64,000 nucleotides of DNA from Methylobacterium sp. Leaf104 (GTDB taxonomy: Bacteria; Pseudomonadota; Alphaproteobacteria; Rhizobiales; Beijerinckiaceae): contig NZ_LMMZ01000041.1 of NCBI RefSeq assembly GCF_001422885.1, forward strand, positions 1-64,000, written 5' to 3'. How positions within the stretch are numbered: the stretch's first letter is position 1; each line of letters starts with the position of its first letter. This document shows, one piece after another, positions 53,805-61,707 of the stretch. The notes below the pieces were generated by a model, which worked only from the letters and a program-made list of their open reading frames with translations, did not search any database and had not been told where the DNA came from. A program made the position numbers and the translations under genes.

Positions 53805-55100
53805 ATGCTCGCGCTCGCCATCTTCGTGGTCACCCTCGTCTTCGTCATCTGGCAGCCGCGGGATTTCGGCATCGGGTGGAGCGCCCTGATCGGGGCCGCC
53901 GTGGCACTGGGCACCGGGGTCATCCATCCCGGGGACATCCCGGTGGTCTGGCACATCGTCTGGGACGCCACCTTCACCTTCGTGGCCCTCATCATCATCT
54001 CGCTCCTGCTCGACGAGGCCGGCTTCTTCCACTGGGCGGCGCTCCACATCGCCCGGTGGGGCGGCGGCCGGGGGCACCTGCTGTTCCCGCTGGTGATCCT
54101 CCTCGGTGCCGCCATCGCGGCGGTGTTCGCCAACGACGGGGCGGCCCTGCTGCTCACCCCCATCGTGCTCGCCATCCTGCTGCGCCTCGACTTCAAGCCG
54201 GCGGCGGCCCTGGCCTTCATCGTCGCCTGCGGGTTCGTGGCGGATTCGACCAGCCTGCCGCTGGTGATCTCCAACCTCGTCAACATCGTCTCGGCGAACT
54301 TCTTCGACATCACCTTCAGCCGCTACGCCGCCGTGATGGTCCCGGTGAACCTCGTCTCGCTGGCCGCGACCCTGGTGGTGCTGTGGTTGTTCTACCGGAG
54401 CGACCTGCCAACCACGTACCCGGTGACCGAGCTCGAACCGCCGCGCCACGCGATCAAGGATCCGCTTGTCTTCAAGGCGGCCTTCCCGCTCCTCGCCCTG
54501 CTGCTGGTGGCCTACTTCATGACGGCCCCGTTCGGCGTGCCGGTCTCGGTGGTCACCTGCGCCGGCGCACTGGTCCTGCTGGCGCTGGCGAACCGAAGCC
54601 GCGTCATCCCGATCCGCAAGGTGCTCGCGGGTGCCCCCTGGCAGATCGTCCTGTTCAGCCTCGGCATGTACCTCGTAGTCTACGGCCTGAAGAACGCCGG
54701 CCTGACCGATTACCTGGCGCAAGGCCTCGTGCGGCTCTCGGGCTTCGGTCCGTTCGTCGCCACCCTCGGCACGGGGGTCGCCGCCGCGATCCTGTCGTCG
54801 GTGATGAACAACATGCCGAGCGTGCTCGTCGGCGCGCTCTCCATCCAGCAGGCCCCGGACCTGTCGCCCCTGATGCGCGAGCTGATGGTGTACGCCAACG
54901 TCATCGGTTGCGACCTCGGCCCGAAGTTCACGCCCATCGGCAGCCTGGCGACCCTGCTCTGGCTCCACGTCCTCGACACCAAGGGCCAGCGTATCACCTG
55001 GGGCCAGTACATGCGGGTGGGCCTGGTCATCACGCCACCGGTCCTCTTGGTCACCCTGGCGGCCTTGGCGGTCTGGCTACCCGTTCTCGGGGCCCGGTAG
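53805..55100 (+). CDS. arsB: Arsenite transporter ArsB-like
   Basis: This 431-residue inner-membrane ion transporter has about 12 hydrophobic segments. It shows motifs FANDGAALLLTPIVLAILLR and GCDLGPKFTPIGSLATLLWL, typical of the ArsB/NhaD superfamily. It extrudes arsenite (or antimonite) using the membrane potential. It lies directly after arsC and before an MFS gene. Confidence 0.93.
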   Translation: MLALAIFVVTLVFVIWQPRDFGIGWSALIGAAVALGTGVIHPGDIPVVWHIVWDATFTFVALIIISLLLDEAGFFHWAALHIARWGGGRGHLLFPLVILLGAAIAAVFANDGAALLLTPIVLAILLRLDFKPAAALAFIVACGFVADSTSLPLVISNLVNIVSANFFDITFSRYAAVMVPVNLVSLAATLVVLWLFYRSDLPTTYPVTELEPPRHAIKDPLVFKAAFPLLALLLVAYFMTAPFGVPVSVVTCAGALVLLALANRSRVIPIRKVLAGAPWQIVLFSLGMYLVVYGLKNAGLTDYLAQGLVRLSGFGPFVATLGTGVAAAILSSVMNNMPSVLVGALSIQQAPDLSPLMRELMVYANVIGCDLGPKFTPIGSLATLLWLHVLDTKGQRITWGQYMRVGLVITPPVLLVTLAALAVWLPVLGAR

Positions 55101-55107
55101 CGATCCG

Positions 55108-56280
55108 ATGGCCCCGGCGCGCCGATGGCCCGTGATCTCGGCCCTGGGCGTGATCCAGATCCTGACCTGGGGCTCCTCGTTCTACCTCCTGTCGGTGCTG
55201 GCCGCGCCGATGTCGAAGGATACGGGATGGCCCCTCGGCTGGGTTATCGGAGGGCTGTCCCTTGGCCTCCTCGTCGCAGGCCTCGTCTCGCCGCGGGTGG
55301 GAGCCTTCATCGGGGAGCATGGCGGGCGGCCGGTGCTGGCCTTCGCCGCCATCGCGCTGGCGCTGGGCCTCATGGGCCTTGCCCTTGCCCCGAACCTCAC
55401 GGCTTACCTCGCGGCCTGGCTCCTCGTCGGCCTCGGCATGGGCACCGGCCTGTACGACCCCGCCTTCGCCACGCTCGGGCGCCTCTACGGCGCCGAGGCA
55501 AGGCCCGCCATCACGACCCTGACCCTGTGGGGCGGCTTCGCCAGCACGGTGTGCTGGCCGCTCTCGGCCTTCCTGATCGAGCGGGTCGGCTGGCGCGGGA
55601 CCTGCCTCGCCTATGCCGGGCTGCACCTCTCGGTCACGCTGCCGCTCGTCCTGCTCGCGATCCCCCGGCCCCCCGCGCATCCGGTCACGCGATCCGAAGG
55701 CGCGATCCCCGGCGTCCGGCTCGATGGCCGGGAGCGTCGTGCCTTCCTCCTCATGGCAGGGGTGCTGACCCTCGGCGGCACGGTGATGGCCATGGTCTCG
55801 GTGCACCTCATCACCCTGCTCCAGGCCCGTGGCGTGGCTCTCACCTCGGCCGTCGCCTATGGTGCCCTGATCGGACCGGCACAGGTGGGTGCGCGCATCG
55901 TCGAGATGGCCGGCAAGGGTCGGCACCATCCCCTCTGGACCCTGACCGCCGCCATGGTCCTGGTGGTCCTCGGGATCGCGATGCTGACGGCCGGCCTACC
56001 CTTGGTCGGGCTGGCGCTGGTCCTCTACGGGGCCGGCAACGGGATCTACTCGATTGCACGGGGTACGGTGCCCCTGGCCCTGTTCGGTCCCGAACGCTAC
56101 GCCGCGCTCGTCGGCCGCCTCGCCCGCCCGGGGCTGGTGGCCCAAGCGCTTGCACCCTCCGTCGGAGCCTTGGTCCTGACCCACGCGGGCGCGGACGCGA
56201 CCTATGCACTGCTCAGCGTGCTCGCCGTGGCGAACGTTGCGCTTGCCCTATCGCTCTGGCGTGTCCGGCCGCGAAGCTAG
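55108..56280 (+). CDS. MFS transporter of the arsenic cluster
   Basis: This 390-residue major facilitator protein has 12 hydrophobic segments and a WGSSFYLLSVLAAPMSKDTG opening. It lies between arsB and a second arsR. It could be an ArsK- or ArsJ-like exporter of arsenicals or organoarsenicals, but sequence alone does not separate these. It begins seven bases after the arsB stop. Confidence 0.85.
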   Translation: MAPARRWPVISALGVIQILTWGSSFYLLSVLAAPMSKDTGWPLGWVIGGLSLGLLVAGLVSPRVGAFIGEHGGRPVLAFAAIALALGLMGLALAPNLTAYLAAWLLVGLGMGTGLYDPAFATLGRLYGAEARPAITTLTLWGGFASTVCWPLSAFLIERVGWRGTCLAYAGLHLSVTLPLVLLAIPRPPAHPVTRSEGAIPGVRLDGRERRAFLLMAGVLTLGGTVMAMVSVHLITLLQARGVALTSAVAYGALIGPAQVGARIVEMAGKGRHHPLWTLTAAMVLVVLGIAMLTAGLPLVGLALVLYGAGNGIYSIARGTVPLALFGPERYAALVGRLARPGLVAQALAPSVGALVLTHAGADATYALLSVLAVANVALALSLWRVRPRS

Positions 56281-56360
56281 GAAAGCGGAGGCTGCCTGGG
56301 ACGTCCGCCGTGATCCGGTCCAGATCCGGTCCTTGCCTCCGACCCGTCGTGAGCCTACTG

Positions 56361-56392
56361 ACGCTTAAACGATTCCATAACGGTTTAAGTGT
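56361..56392. promoter_or_regulatory. Inverted repeat upstream of the second arsR
   Basis: ACGCTTAAAC and GTTTAAGTGT form a 10-bp dyad with one mismatch and a 12-base spacer, ending one base before the arsR2 start region. It is a likely operator for autoregulation. The TTAAAC-type sequence is A+T-rich for this genome. Confidence 0.6.
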
Positions 56393-56393
56393 C

Positions 56394-56780
56394 GTGCAGG
56401 AAAAGCAAGCGCTCGACGGCTTCGCGGCCATCGCGCAGGAAACCCGCCTACGCATCATCCGCATGCTGGTGACCGCCGGGGCGAAGGGCATGGCCGCCGG
56501 TGCCATCACCGAGGCCATCGCAGGTGCCTCGGCGCCGCGCATCTCGTTCCACCTCAACCACCTGGAGAACGCCGGCCTCGTCGAGAGCCGCCGCGAAGGT
56601 CGCTCGATCATCTACAGCGCGATCTTCCCGGCCCTGTCCGACCTCGTCGCCTTCCTCATGCGCGATTGCTGCGAGGGTCACTGCGAGGTCTGCGACCGCG
56701 CCATCGACCTGTTCGCCAAATGCACCGGACGGCCCCAGCGGGTCGAGCAAGCCCCCAGGATCGCCTGCGAGGAAGCATGA
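56394..56780 (+). CDS. arsR: Second ArsR-family repressor
   Basis: This 128-residue winged-helix repressor is related to the first copy but distinct (ISFHLNHLENAGLVESRREG). Its C-terminal motif MRDCCEGHCEVC is richer in Cys. The GTG at 56394 gives a normal length; upstream starts would lie inside the operator. Its stop overlaps the next gene's ATG, so it is coupled to the ACR3-like pump. Confidence 0.93.
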   Translation: MQEKQALDGFAAIAQETRLRIIRMLVTAGAKGMAAGAITEAIAGASAPRISFHLNHLENAGLVESRREGRSIIYSAIFPALSDLVAFLMRDCCEGHCEVCDRAIDLFAKCTGRPQRVEQAPRIACEEA

Positions 56781-57754
56781 CCACCTTGCGCGACATCCTC
56801 GAAGGCCGCCAGATCCCGATCTACTTCGCCGCCATCGGCCTGGCCGTCGTCGTTGCGCTGTTGGTCCCCGGAACCACGGCCCTGGACGTCGGGATCAACC
56901 CGGCCCTGGCGTTGATGCTGTTCGTCACCTTCCTCCAGGTACCCCTGCCCGAGTTGGGGAAAGCCTTTACGCGGGTCCGTTTCCTGGCGGCGCTCCTCGC
57001 CACGAACTTCGTCGCGCTGCCGATCCTGGTGGCCTGCCTGATCCAGTTCCTGCCCGCCAATCCGATGCTGCGGCTGGGCGTGCTCATGGTCCTGCTCACG
57101 CCGTGCATCGACTACGTTGTCACCTTCGCCCACCTCGGCCGCGCGGACGCCAAGGTGCTGCTGGCCTCCACCCCGGCGCTGCTGATCGCGCAGATGCTGC
57201 TGCTGCCGGTCTACCTCAACGTCTTCCTCGGCGAGGACGCCGCCAGGTTCGTCCAGGTCGGTCCGTTCGTGCACGCCTTCGTCTGGCTCATCGCGGTTCC
57301 CCTCGGACTTGCTGCGGCCGTGCAGATCTGGGCCGCACGCAGCCGCACCGGCCAGCGGATCGCCGCCGGGCTCGGGCTTCTGCCGGTGCCGGCAACGGCC
57401 CTCGTCCTGTTCGTGGTGATCGCGTCCGTCCTGCCCCAGCTCGGGCCCGCCCTGGACGACGCCCCGCGGGTGGTCCCCGTCTACGTCGTCTTCGCCGTGG
57501 CGGCTCCGCTGCTGGGTTGGGCGGTCGGGCGCGCGTTCCGCCTGGATGCCCCCACCGTCCGCACGCTGGCCTTCAGCGCCGCCACGCGAAACTCCCTGGT
57601 GGTCCTGCCGCTGGCGTTTGCGGTTCCGGGTGCCGTGCCACTCCTGCCCGCCGTCATCGTCACGCAGACGCTGGTCGAGCTCCTCAGCGAACTCATCTAC
57701 GTCCGCCTCATGCCAAGGTTCGGCGCCCCGGCATCCTCGCCGGTCGACGCCTAG
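56777..57754 (+). CDS. Arsenite permease, ACR3/bile-acid-symporter-like
   Basis: This 325-residue inner-membrane protein has about ten hydrophobic segments. The central motif is LLTPCIDYVVTFAHLGRADA and the second is FSAATRNSLVVLPLAFAVPG, as in arsenic-resistance proteins of the BART/ACR3 group. The Cys in LTPC matches the conserved thiol of that group. It gives this cluster a second arsenite exit route under the second ArsR. Confidence 0.86.
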   Translation: MTTLRDILEGRQIPIYFAAIGLAVVVALLVPGTTALDVGINPALALMLFVTFLQVPLPELGKAFTRVRFLAALLATNFVALPILVACLIQFLPANPMLRLGVLMVLLTPCIDYVVTFAHLGRADAKVLLASTPALLIAQMLLLPVYLNVFLGEDAARFVQVGPFVHAFVWLIAVPLGLAAAVQIWAARSRTGQRIAAGLGLLPVPATALVLFVVIASVLPQLGPALDDAPRVVPVYVVFAVAAPLLGWAVGRAFRLDAPTVRTLAFSAATRNSLVVLPLAFAVPGAVPLLPAVIVTQTLVELLSELIYVRLMPRFGAPASSPVDA

Positions 57755-57881
57755 GTCGACGGTCGTTCCACGGACGAGCGGCTGCGTGACCCCGCATCGC
57801 CACCCGCTTCCGGCCTCTTGGGACCAAGACAAGGACGACCGGCGGTCCCGTTCCACTGCTGGGTGTCGGATGGGCCGGCTT

Positions 57882-58295
57882 TCACATCGGTGCATCGAGC
57901 ATATCGAGAACCGGGCAGGCCGGCGTCGGGGCGCCGCTGCACCGCTCCACGGTGTCGCTCAGGATGCGCTCAAGCCGCGCGAGACGGGCGAGCTTGGCGC
58001 GGACCTCGGCAAGGTGGGCGGCTGCGACGTCCCGGACCTCGCCACAGGACCGGTGCCCGGGCGCGGCCAACGCCAGCAGGGTCCGGATGTCCTCGATCCC
58101 GAAGCCCAATGCGCGAGCCTGACGGATGAACGCCAGGCGCCGGACATGGGCAGGATCGTAGGCCCTGTGACCGCCCTCCGTGCGAGCCGGCGGCGGCATG
58201 AGCCCGATGCGCTCGTAGTAGCGGACGGTCTCCAGGTTGATCCCGGCCGCCGCCGCGATCTGCCCTATGGAGAGACCTCGCGCACCCTTCGCCAT
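57882..58295 (-). CDS. merR: MerR-family mercury-responsive regulator
   Basis: This 137-residue activator/repressor has an N-terminal MerR helix-turn-helix (IGQIAAAAGINLETVRYYER) and a dimerisation helix. The Cys residues lie where Hg-binding MerR needs them: HRSC (about 82), and RCSGAPTPACP (about 118 and 126). It is divergent from merT, and a perfect dyad with MerR-type spacing lies between them. Confidence 0.92.
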   Translation of the reverse strand: MAKGARGLSIGQIAAAAGINLETVRYYERIGLMPPPARTEGGHRAYDPAHVRRLAFIRQARALGFGIEDIRTLLALAAPGHRSCGEVRDVAAAHLAEVRAKLARLARLERILSDTVERCSGAPTPACPVLDMLDAPM

Positions 58296-58302
58296 TTTTC
58301 GC

Positions 58303-58333
58303 TTGATCCCGTAGTGGCTACGGGATGCAGGGT
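58303..58333 (+). promoter_or_regulatory. MerR operator and merT promoter
   Basis: ATCCCGTAG-TGG-CTACGGGAT (58306-58326) is a perfect 9-bp dyad with 3-base spacer. It lies between TTGATC (58303) and CAGGGT (58328), which are 19 bases apart. The long 19-base spacing is characteristic of MerR-controlled promoters. Confidence 0.75.
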
Positions 58334-58339
58334 GGCACG

Positions 58340-58777
58340 ATGATGATCGACACACCATCCATGGCGCCTCCCGCAAGACCCGCCTCACGTCCGCGGGACG
58401 GCCTGCCGATTCCCTCGGGAAGCTGGTTCGCCGGGCTGGGCACGGTCGCCGGGCTGGGTGCCCTGGCGGCCTCGTCCTGCTGCGCCCTCCCGGTGGCGCT
58501 TGCCGGTCTCGGCGCGACAGGGGCGGTTTTCGGAGGATTGGCCATGTTGGCTAGCATCCGGCCGATCCTGCTTGGCGGGGCCGCCCTGGCCCTCCTCATG
58601 GGTTGGGCGCTGTTCTTCCGTTACCGGGCGACGGCATGCGACATGGCCGAACCATGTGCTCGCATGGGGCCGTCATGGCGTACCCCTGGCCTTCTGGGAC
58701 TTGGGACGGTGCTGGTCGGTTTGGCGCTCGCGTGGGAACCATACCTTGAGCCTGTCGTGCTCAAGGCGATGCGGTGA
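58340..58777 (+). CDS. merT: MerT-like mercuric ion transporter
   Basis: This 145-residue inner-membrane protein has three hydrophobic segments. The vicinal Cys pair lies in SSCCALPVALAG in the first helix and a second pair is CDMAEPC in a later loop, both hallmarks of MerT. It takes up Hg(II) from the periplasm. No merP or merA is adjacent. Starts at 58340 and 58343 are both possible. Confidence 0.87.
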   Translation: MMIDTPSMAPPARPASRPRDGLPIPSGSWFAGLGTVAGLGALAASSCCALPVALAGLGATGAVFGGLAMLASIRPILLGGAALALLMGWALFFRYRATACDMAEPCARMGPSWRTPGLLGLGTVLVGLALAWEPYLEPVVLKAMR

Positions 58778-59016
58778 GGCGGACGATGCAGCTTCGGTCC
58801 ACCCTGACCTGCCCGCACTGCGGTCATCGAGCGACGGAGACGATGCCGACCGACGCCTGCCAGTTCTTCTACGAGTGCACCGGCTGCGGCACGCTCCTGC
58901 GCCCGAAGGCGGGCGACTGCTGCGTCTTCTGCTCCTTCGGCGAGGTCCCCTGTCCGCCCATCCAGGAAGCCCGCGAGAACGGCGGGTCCGCATCCTGCTG
59001 CTCGGGGTCCTCCTGA
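58774..59016 (+). CDS. GDCCVxC-domain small cysteine-rich protein
   Basis: This 80-residue protein (76 if ATG 58786 is used) has CPHCG, CTGCG and GDCCVFC motifs, and a CCSG end. It is a recognised companion of mercury and metal-resistance genes. It probably binds metal through Cys clusters. The GTG at 58774 overlaps the merT stop (GTGA). Confidence 0.83.
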   Translation: MRRTMQLRSTLTCPHCGHRATETMPTDACQFFYECTGCGTLLRPKAGDCCVFCSFGEVPCPPIQEARENGGSASCCSGSS

Positions 59017-59284
59017 GCTGCGGACCGGACAGGAGGCATACCCGCTTGGTCCCGGTCCGGGCATGGTGCCGTGCTGGACGATCCGTCCTCTCCCGGTCAC
59101 GATCCGACGCTCGATGGAGCGCGTCCGGTAGCCTCGGGTGCATGGCTCCGGGTCCCCGGGCGCGGGGCGTCCGGTCGTCGCGCGACACCTACGTCTTCCG
59201 TCCCGTGCCCGTCATCGCGAAACTCGCGCTCGTCGTATCCCCTTGGCGCGTCCGGTAGTCCCGTCCCTTCCTTGCCGGTCTGTG

Positions 59285-59698
59285 ATGTGGCATCGTCGGA
59301 CGGTGACCTTCTGGCTCGCCCTTCGCAGGCTGCTCCCGCTCCTGGCGGTCCTCAGCCTCGCCCTTGCGCCGGTGACCGCATCCGCGGCTGCCGCAGGCAT
59401 GCGCGCGCCGACGGGCGTTCACGGTCACGCCATGGCGATGTCCGACGAGGCCATGGACGGCATGGCCGGGATGGCCATGGACGAGATGCCGTGCTGCCCC
59501 AAGGAGCGGCCGGACATGCCCGACTGCTCGAAGGGCTGCCCCCTGATGGCGCTTTGCCTGGCTAAGGTCGCCACCGGACTTCCGGTCGCCCTCGGACTTC
59601 CGGGTCGCGTCGCCCGCTTCGAGGGACCCACCTGGGCCGTCATCGCGTCCTTCGACAGCCTCTCGCAAGGGCCGCCCACCGAGCCTCCCCGAGCCTGA
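59285..59698 (+). CDS. Exported Met/Cys-rich metal-related protein
   Basis: This 137-residue protein has a signal peptide (about 1-35). A Met/Asp-rich stretch with AMAMSDEAMDGMAGMAMDEM, then PCC, DCSKGC and LC motifs, follows. Methionines and cysteines in the periplasm fit copper(I) or silver binding. It precedes the FixH-like gene and cusBA. The 268 bases before it show no gene. No family name was assigned. Confidence 0.68.
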   Translation: MWHRRTVTFWLALRRLLPLLAVLSLALAPVTASAAAAGMRAPTGVHGHAMAMSDEAMDGMAGMAMDEMPCCPKERPDMPDCSKGCPLMALCLAKVATGLPVALGLPGRVARFEGPTWAVIASFDSLSQGPPTEPPRA

Positions 59699-59779
59699 AC
59701 CCGATGCCGCCGGCGTGAGCGCCGGCATGACGCCGCGCGTCCACGCGCGGCCCGCCATCGCGTTCAGGAGACAACACCC

Positions 59780-60184
59780 GTGACCCAGAAGCCTTTTCCG
59801 CGCGCCGTCTCGGCGGCGCTGCTCGGTGCCGCCCTGTCGGCGACCGCGTTCCCGGCGCTTGCCGACATCAAGGACTACCGCTTCGAGCTCTTGCAGCAGG
59901 AGGCCAAGGTCGGCGAGGCTGTCCTGTCGGTGCGCCTTCTCGATAAGCGCAGCGGCAAGCCGGTTCCCGACGCCGTGATCTTCGCCAAGCGCATCGACAT
60001 GGCGCCCGACAGCATGGACGAGATGACCTCGAAGATCGAGCAGCTCCCCACGACCGAGCCGGGCGTCTATCGCTTCAAGGCGAAGCTCACGATGGCCGGC
60101 GGCTGGCGCCTGTCGCTCGGGGCCAAGGTCCAGGGCGAGACCGGCACGGTCGAGGACAAGCTGGTCTTCAAGGCCGTCAAGTGA
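59780..60184 (+). CDS. FixH/YtkA-like periplasmic protein
   Basis: This 134-residue protein has a signal peptide (about 1-28) and a beta-rich domain. It includes AVLSVRLLDKRSGKPVPDAV and GVYRFKAKLTMAGGWRLSLG, typical of the FixH/YtkA group linked to copper handling. The start is GTG at 59780 after AGGAGA. It overlaps cusB by four bases (GTGA). Confidence 0.82.
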   Translation: MTQKPFPRAVSAALLGAALSATAFPALADIKDYRFELLQQEAKVGEAVLSVRLLDKRSGKPVPDAVIFAKRIDMAPDSMDEMTSKIEQLPTTEPGVYRFKAKLTMAGGWRLSLGAKVQGETGTVEDKLVFKAVK

Positions 60185-61707
60185 GCCGCGCGGCCTGGTT
60201 CGCCGGGACCCTCGCCGCACTCGCGGCGGGGGGCGCCGGCTATGTCGCGGGGCATGGGGAGAACCCCGTGCCGGCGCTCGCCGAGCGCGCCCGGACGGAG
60301 CTCGCCCGGTGGTCTCCGGCCCCCATGCCGGCCGCGCAGGCTACGGCCCCCACGAAGGCGGCCGGACCGGTGGTCTACTACCAGGACCCGGACGGGAAGC
60401 CGGTCTACTCGCTGTCGCCGATGGCGACCGCGGATGGCCGGGAGTTCCGCGCGGTCCACGCCAGCGAGGACGTGCGCTTCGACGCTTCGGACGACGGCGA
60501 GGCCATGCCTGCCGACATGGCCGGCCAGGGGATGGCCGGGCATGACTTGGCCGCCCAGGACATGGGGAAGGCCGGGGACGCGAAGCCCGCCGCGGGCGCC
60601 CGCCGCATCCGCTACTACCGCAACCCGATGGGGCTGCCGGACACCTCGGCCACGCCCAAGAAGGATTCGATGGGGATGGACTACATCCCCGTCTACGAGG
60701 GTGAGGACAGCGACGGCAACGTCGTCACCGTCTCGCCCGGCAAGGTGCAGCGCACCGGCGTGCGGACCGAGGTCATCGAGCGCCGGGTGGTGGCGCAGCC
60801 CGTCCGGGTGCCCGGCACGGTCGCCCTCGACGAGCGGCGGGTGACGGTCATCGCGACCCGGTCGGACGCCTACGTCGACCATGTCGAGAACGTCACCACC
60901 GGCGACCGCGTCCGCAAGGGCCAGGCGCTGGTCCACGTCTACTCGCCCGAGATCAACGCGGCGGCGGCCCAGCTCATCGCCAACCCGGGCTTCGACGGCG
61001 CGAGGCGGCGCCTGCGGAACCTGAACGTCTCCGAGGCGGTGATCGACGAGATGGAGCGGACCCGGAACGTGCCGATGGCCATCACCTGGTCGTCGCCCCG
61101 GGACGGCATCGTCCTGCAACGGACCGCCATCGAGGGCATGAAGGCCGCGGCCGGCGATACCCTGTTCCGCATCGGCGACATCGCGACGATGTGGGTGCTC
61201 GCCGACGTGCCCGAGCGCGACCTTTCCAACGTCCGCGTCGGGCAAGCCGCCACGATCCGCCTGCGCTCGGCCCCGGGGCGCATCTACTCCGGCAAGGTCG
61301 GGACGATCTATCCGCAGGTGAACCCGGAGACCCGGGCCACGCGGGTGCGCATCGAGCTCCCGAACCCCGACGGCACCTTGCTGCCCGACATGTATGCCGA
61401 CGTCGAGGTCGCGACCGGCGACACCAAGCCCGTGGTCGCGGTGCCGGACGACGCCGTCATCGACACCGGCGAGCGGCAGGTGGTGCTCCTCGACCGCGGG
61501 GAAGGCCGTTTCGAGCCGAAGGAGGTCAAGGTCGGCGTGCGCGGCACCGGCTACACCGAGATCCGCGACGGCATCTCGGCCGGCGACCGCGTCGTGACCT
61601 CCGCGAACTTCCTCATCGACGCCGAGAGCAACCTGAAGGCGGCCCTCCAGGGCATGGCGCCGCCCAAGGACGACCGGCTGGCCGCCGACGCGGGAGGCAC
61701 GCCATGA
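60181..61707 (+). CDS. cusB: CusB-like periplasmic adaptor of an RND metal efflux system
   Basis: This 508-residue membrane-fusion protein has an N-terminal hydrophobic segment. Two short metal-binding-like repeats follow (VVYYQDPDGKPVYS, about 61-75; RYYRNPMGLPDTSATPKKD, about 143-161, then SMGMDYIPVYEG). The lipoyl/barrel core and C-terminal membrane-proximal domain come after. The first repeat is a degenerate copy of the second. It links CusA to an outer-membrane channel for Cu(I)/Ag(I) export. Confidence 0.93.
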   Translation: MSRAAWFAGTLAALAAGGAGYVAGHGENPVPALAERARTELARWSPAPMPAAQATAPTKAAGPVVYYQDPDGKPVYSLSPMATADGREFRAVHASEDVRFDASDDGEAMPADMAGQGMAGHDLAAQDMGKAGDAKPAAGARRIRYYRNPMGLPDTSATPKKDSMGMDYIPVYEGEDSDGNVVTVSPGKVQRTGVRTEVIERRVVAQPVRVPGTVALDERRVTVIATRSDAYVDHVENVTTGDRVRKGQALVHVYSPEINAAAAQLIANPGFDGARRRLRNLNVSEAVIDEMERTRNVPMAITWSSPRDGIVLQRTAIEGMKAAAGDTLFRIGDIATMWVLADVPERDLSNVRVGQAATIRLRSAPGRIYSGKVGTIYPQVNPETRATRVRIELPNPDGTLLPDMYADVEVATGDTKPVVAVPDDAVIDTGERQVVLLDRGEGRFEPKEVKVGVRGTGYTEIRDGISAGDRVVTSANFLIDAESNLKAALQGMAPPKDDRLAADAGGTP

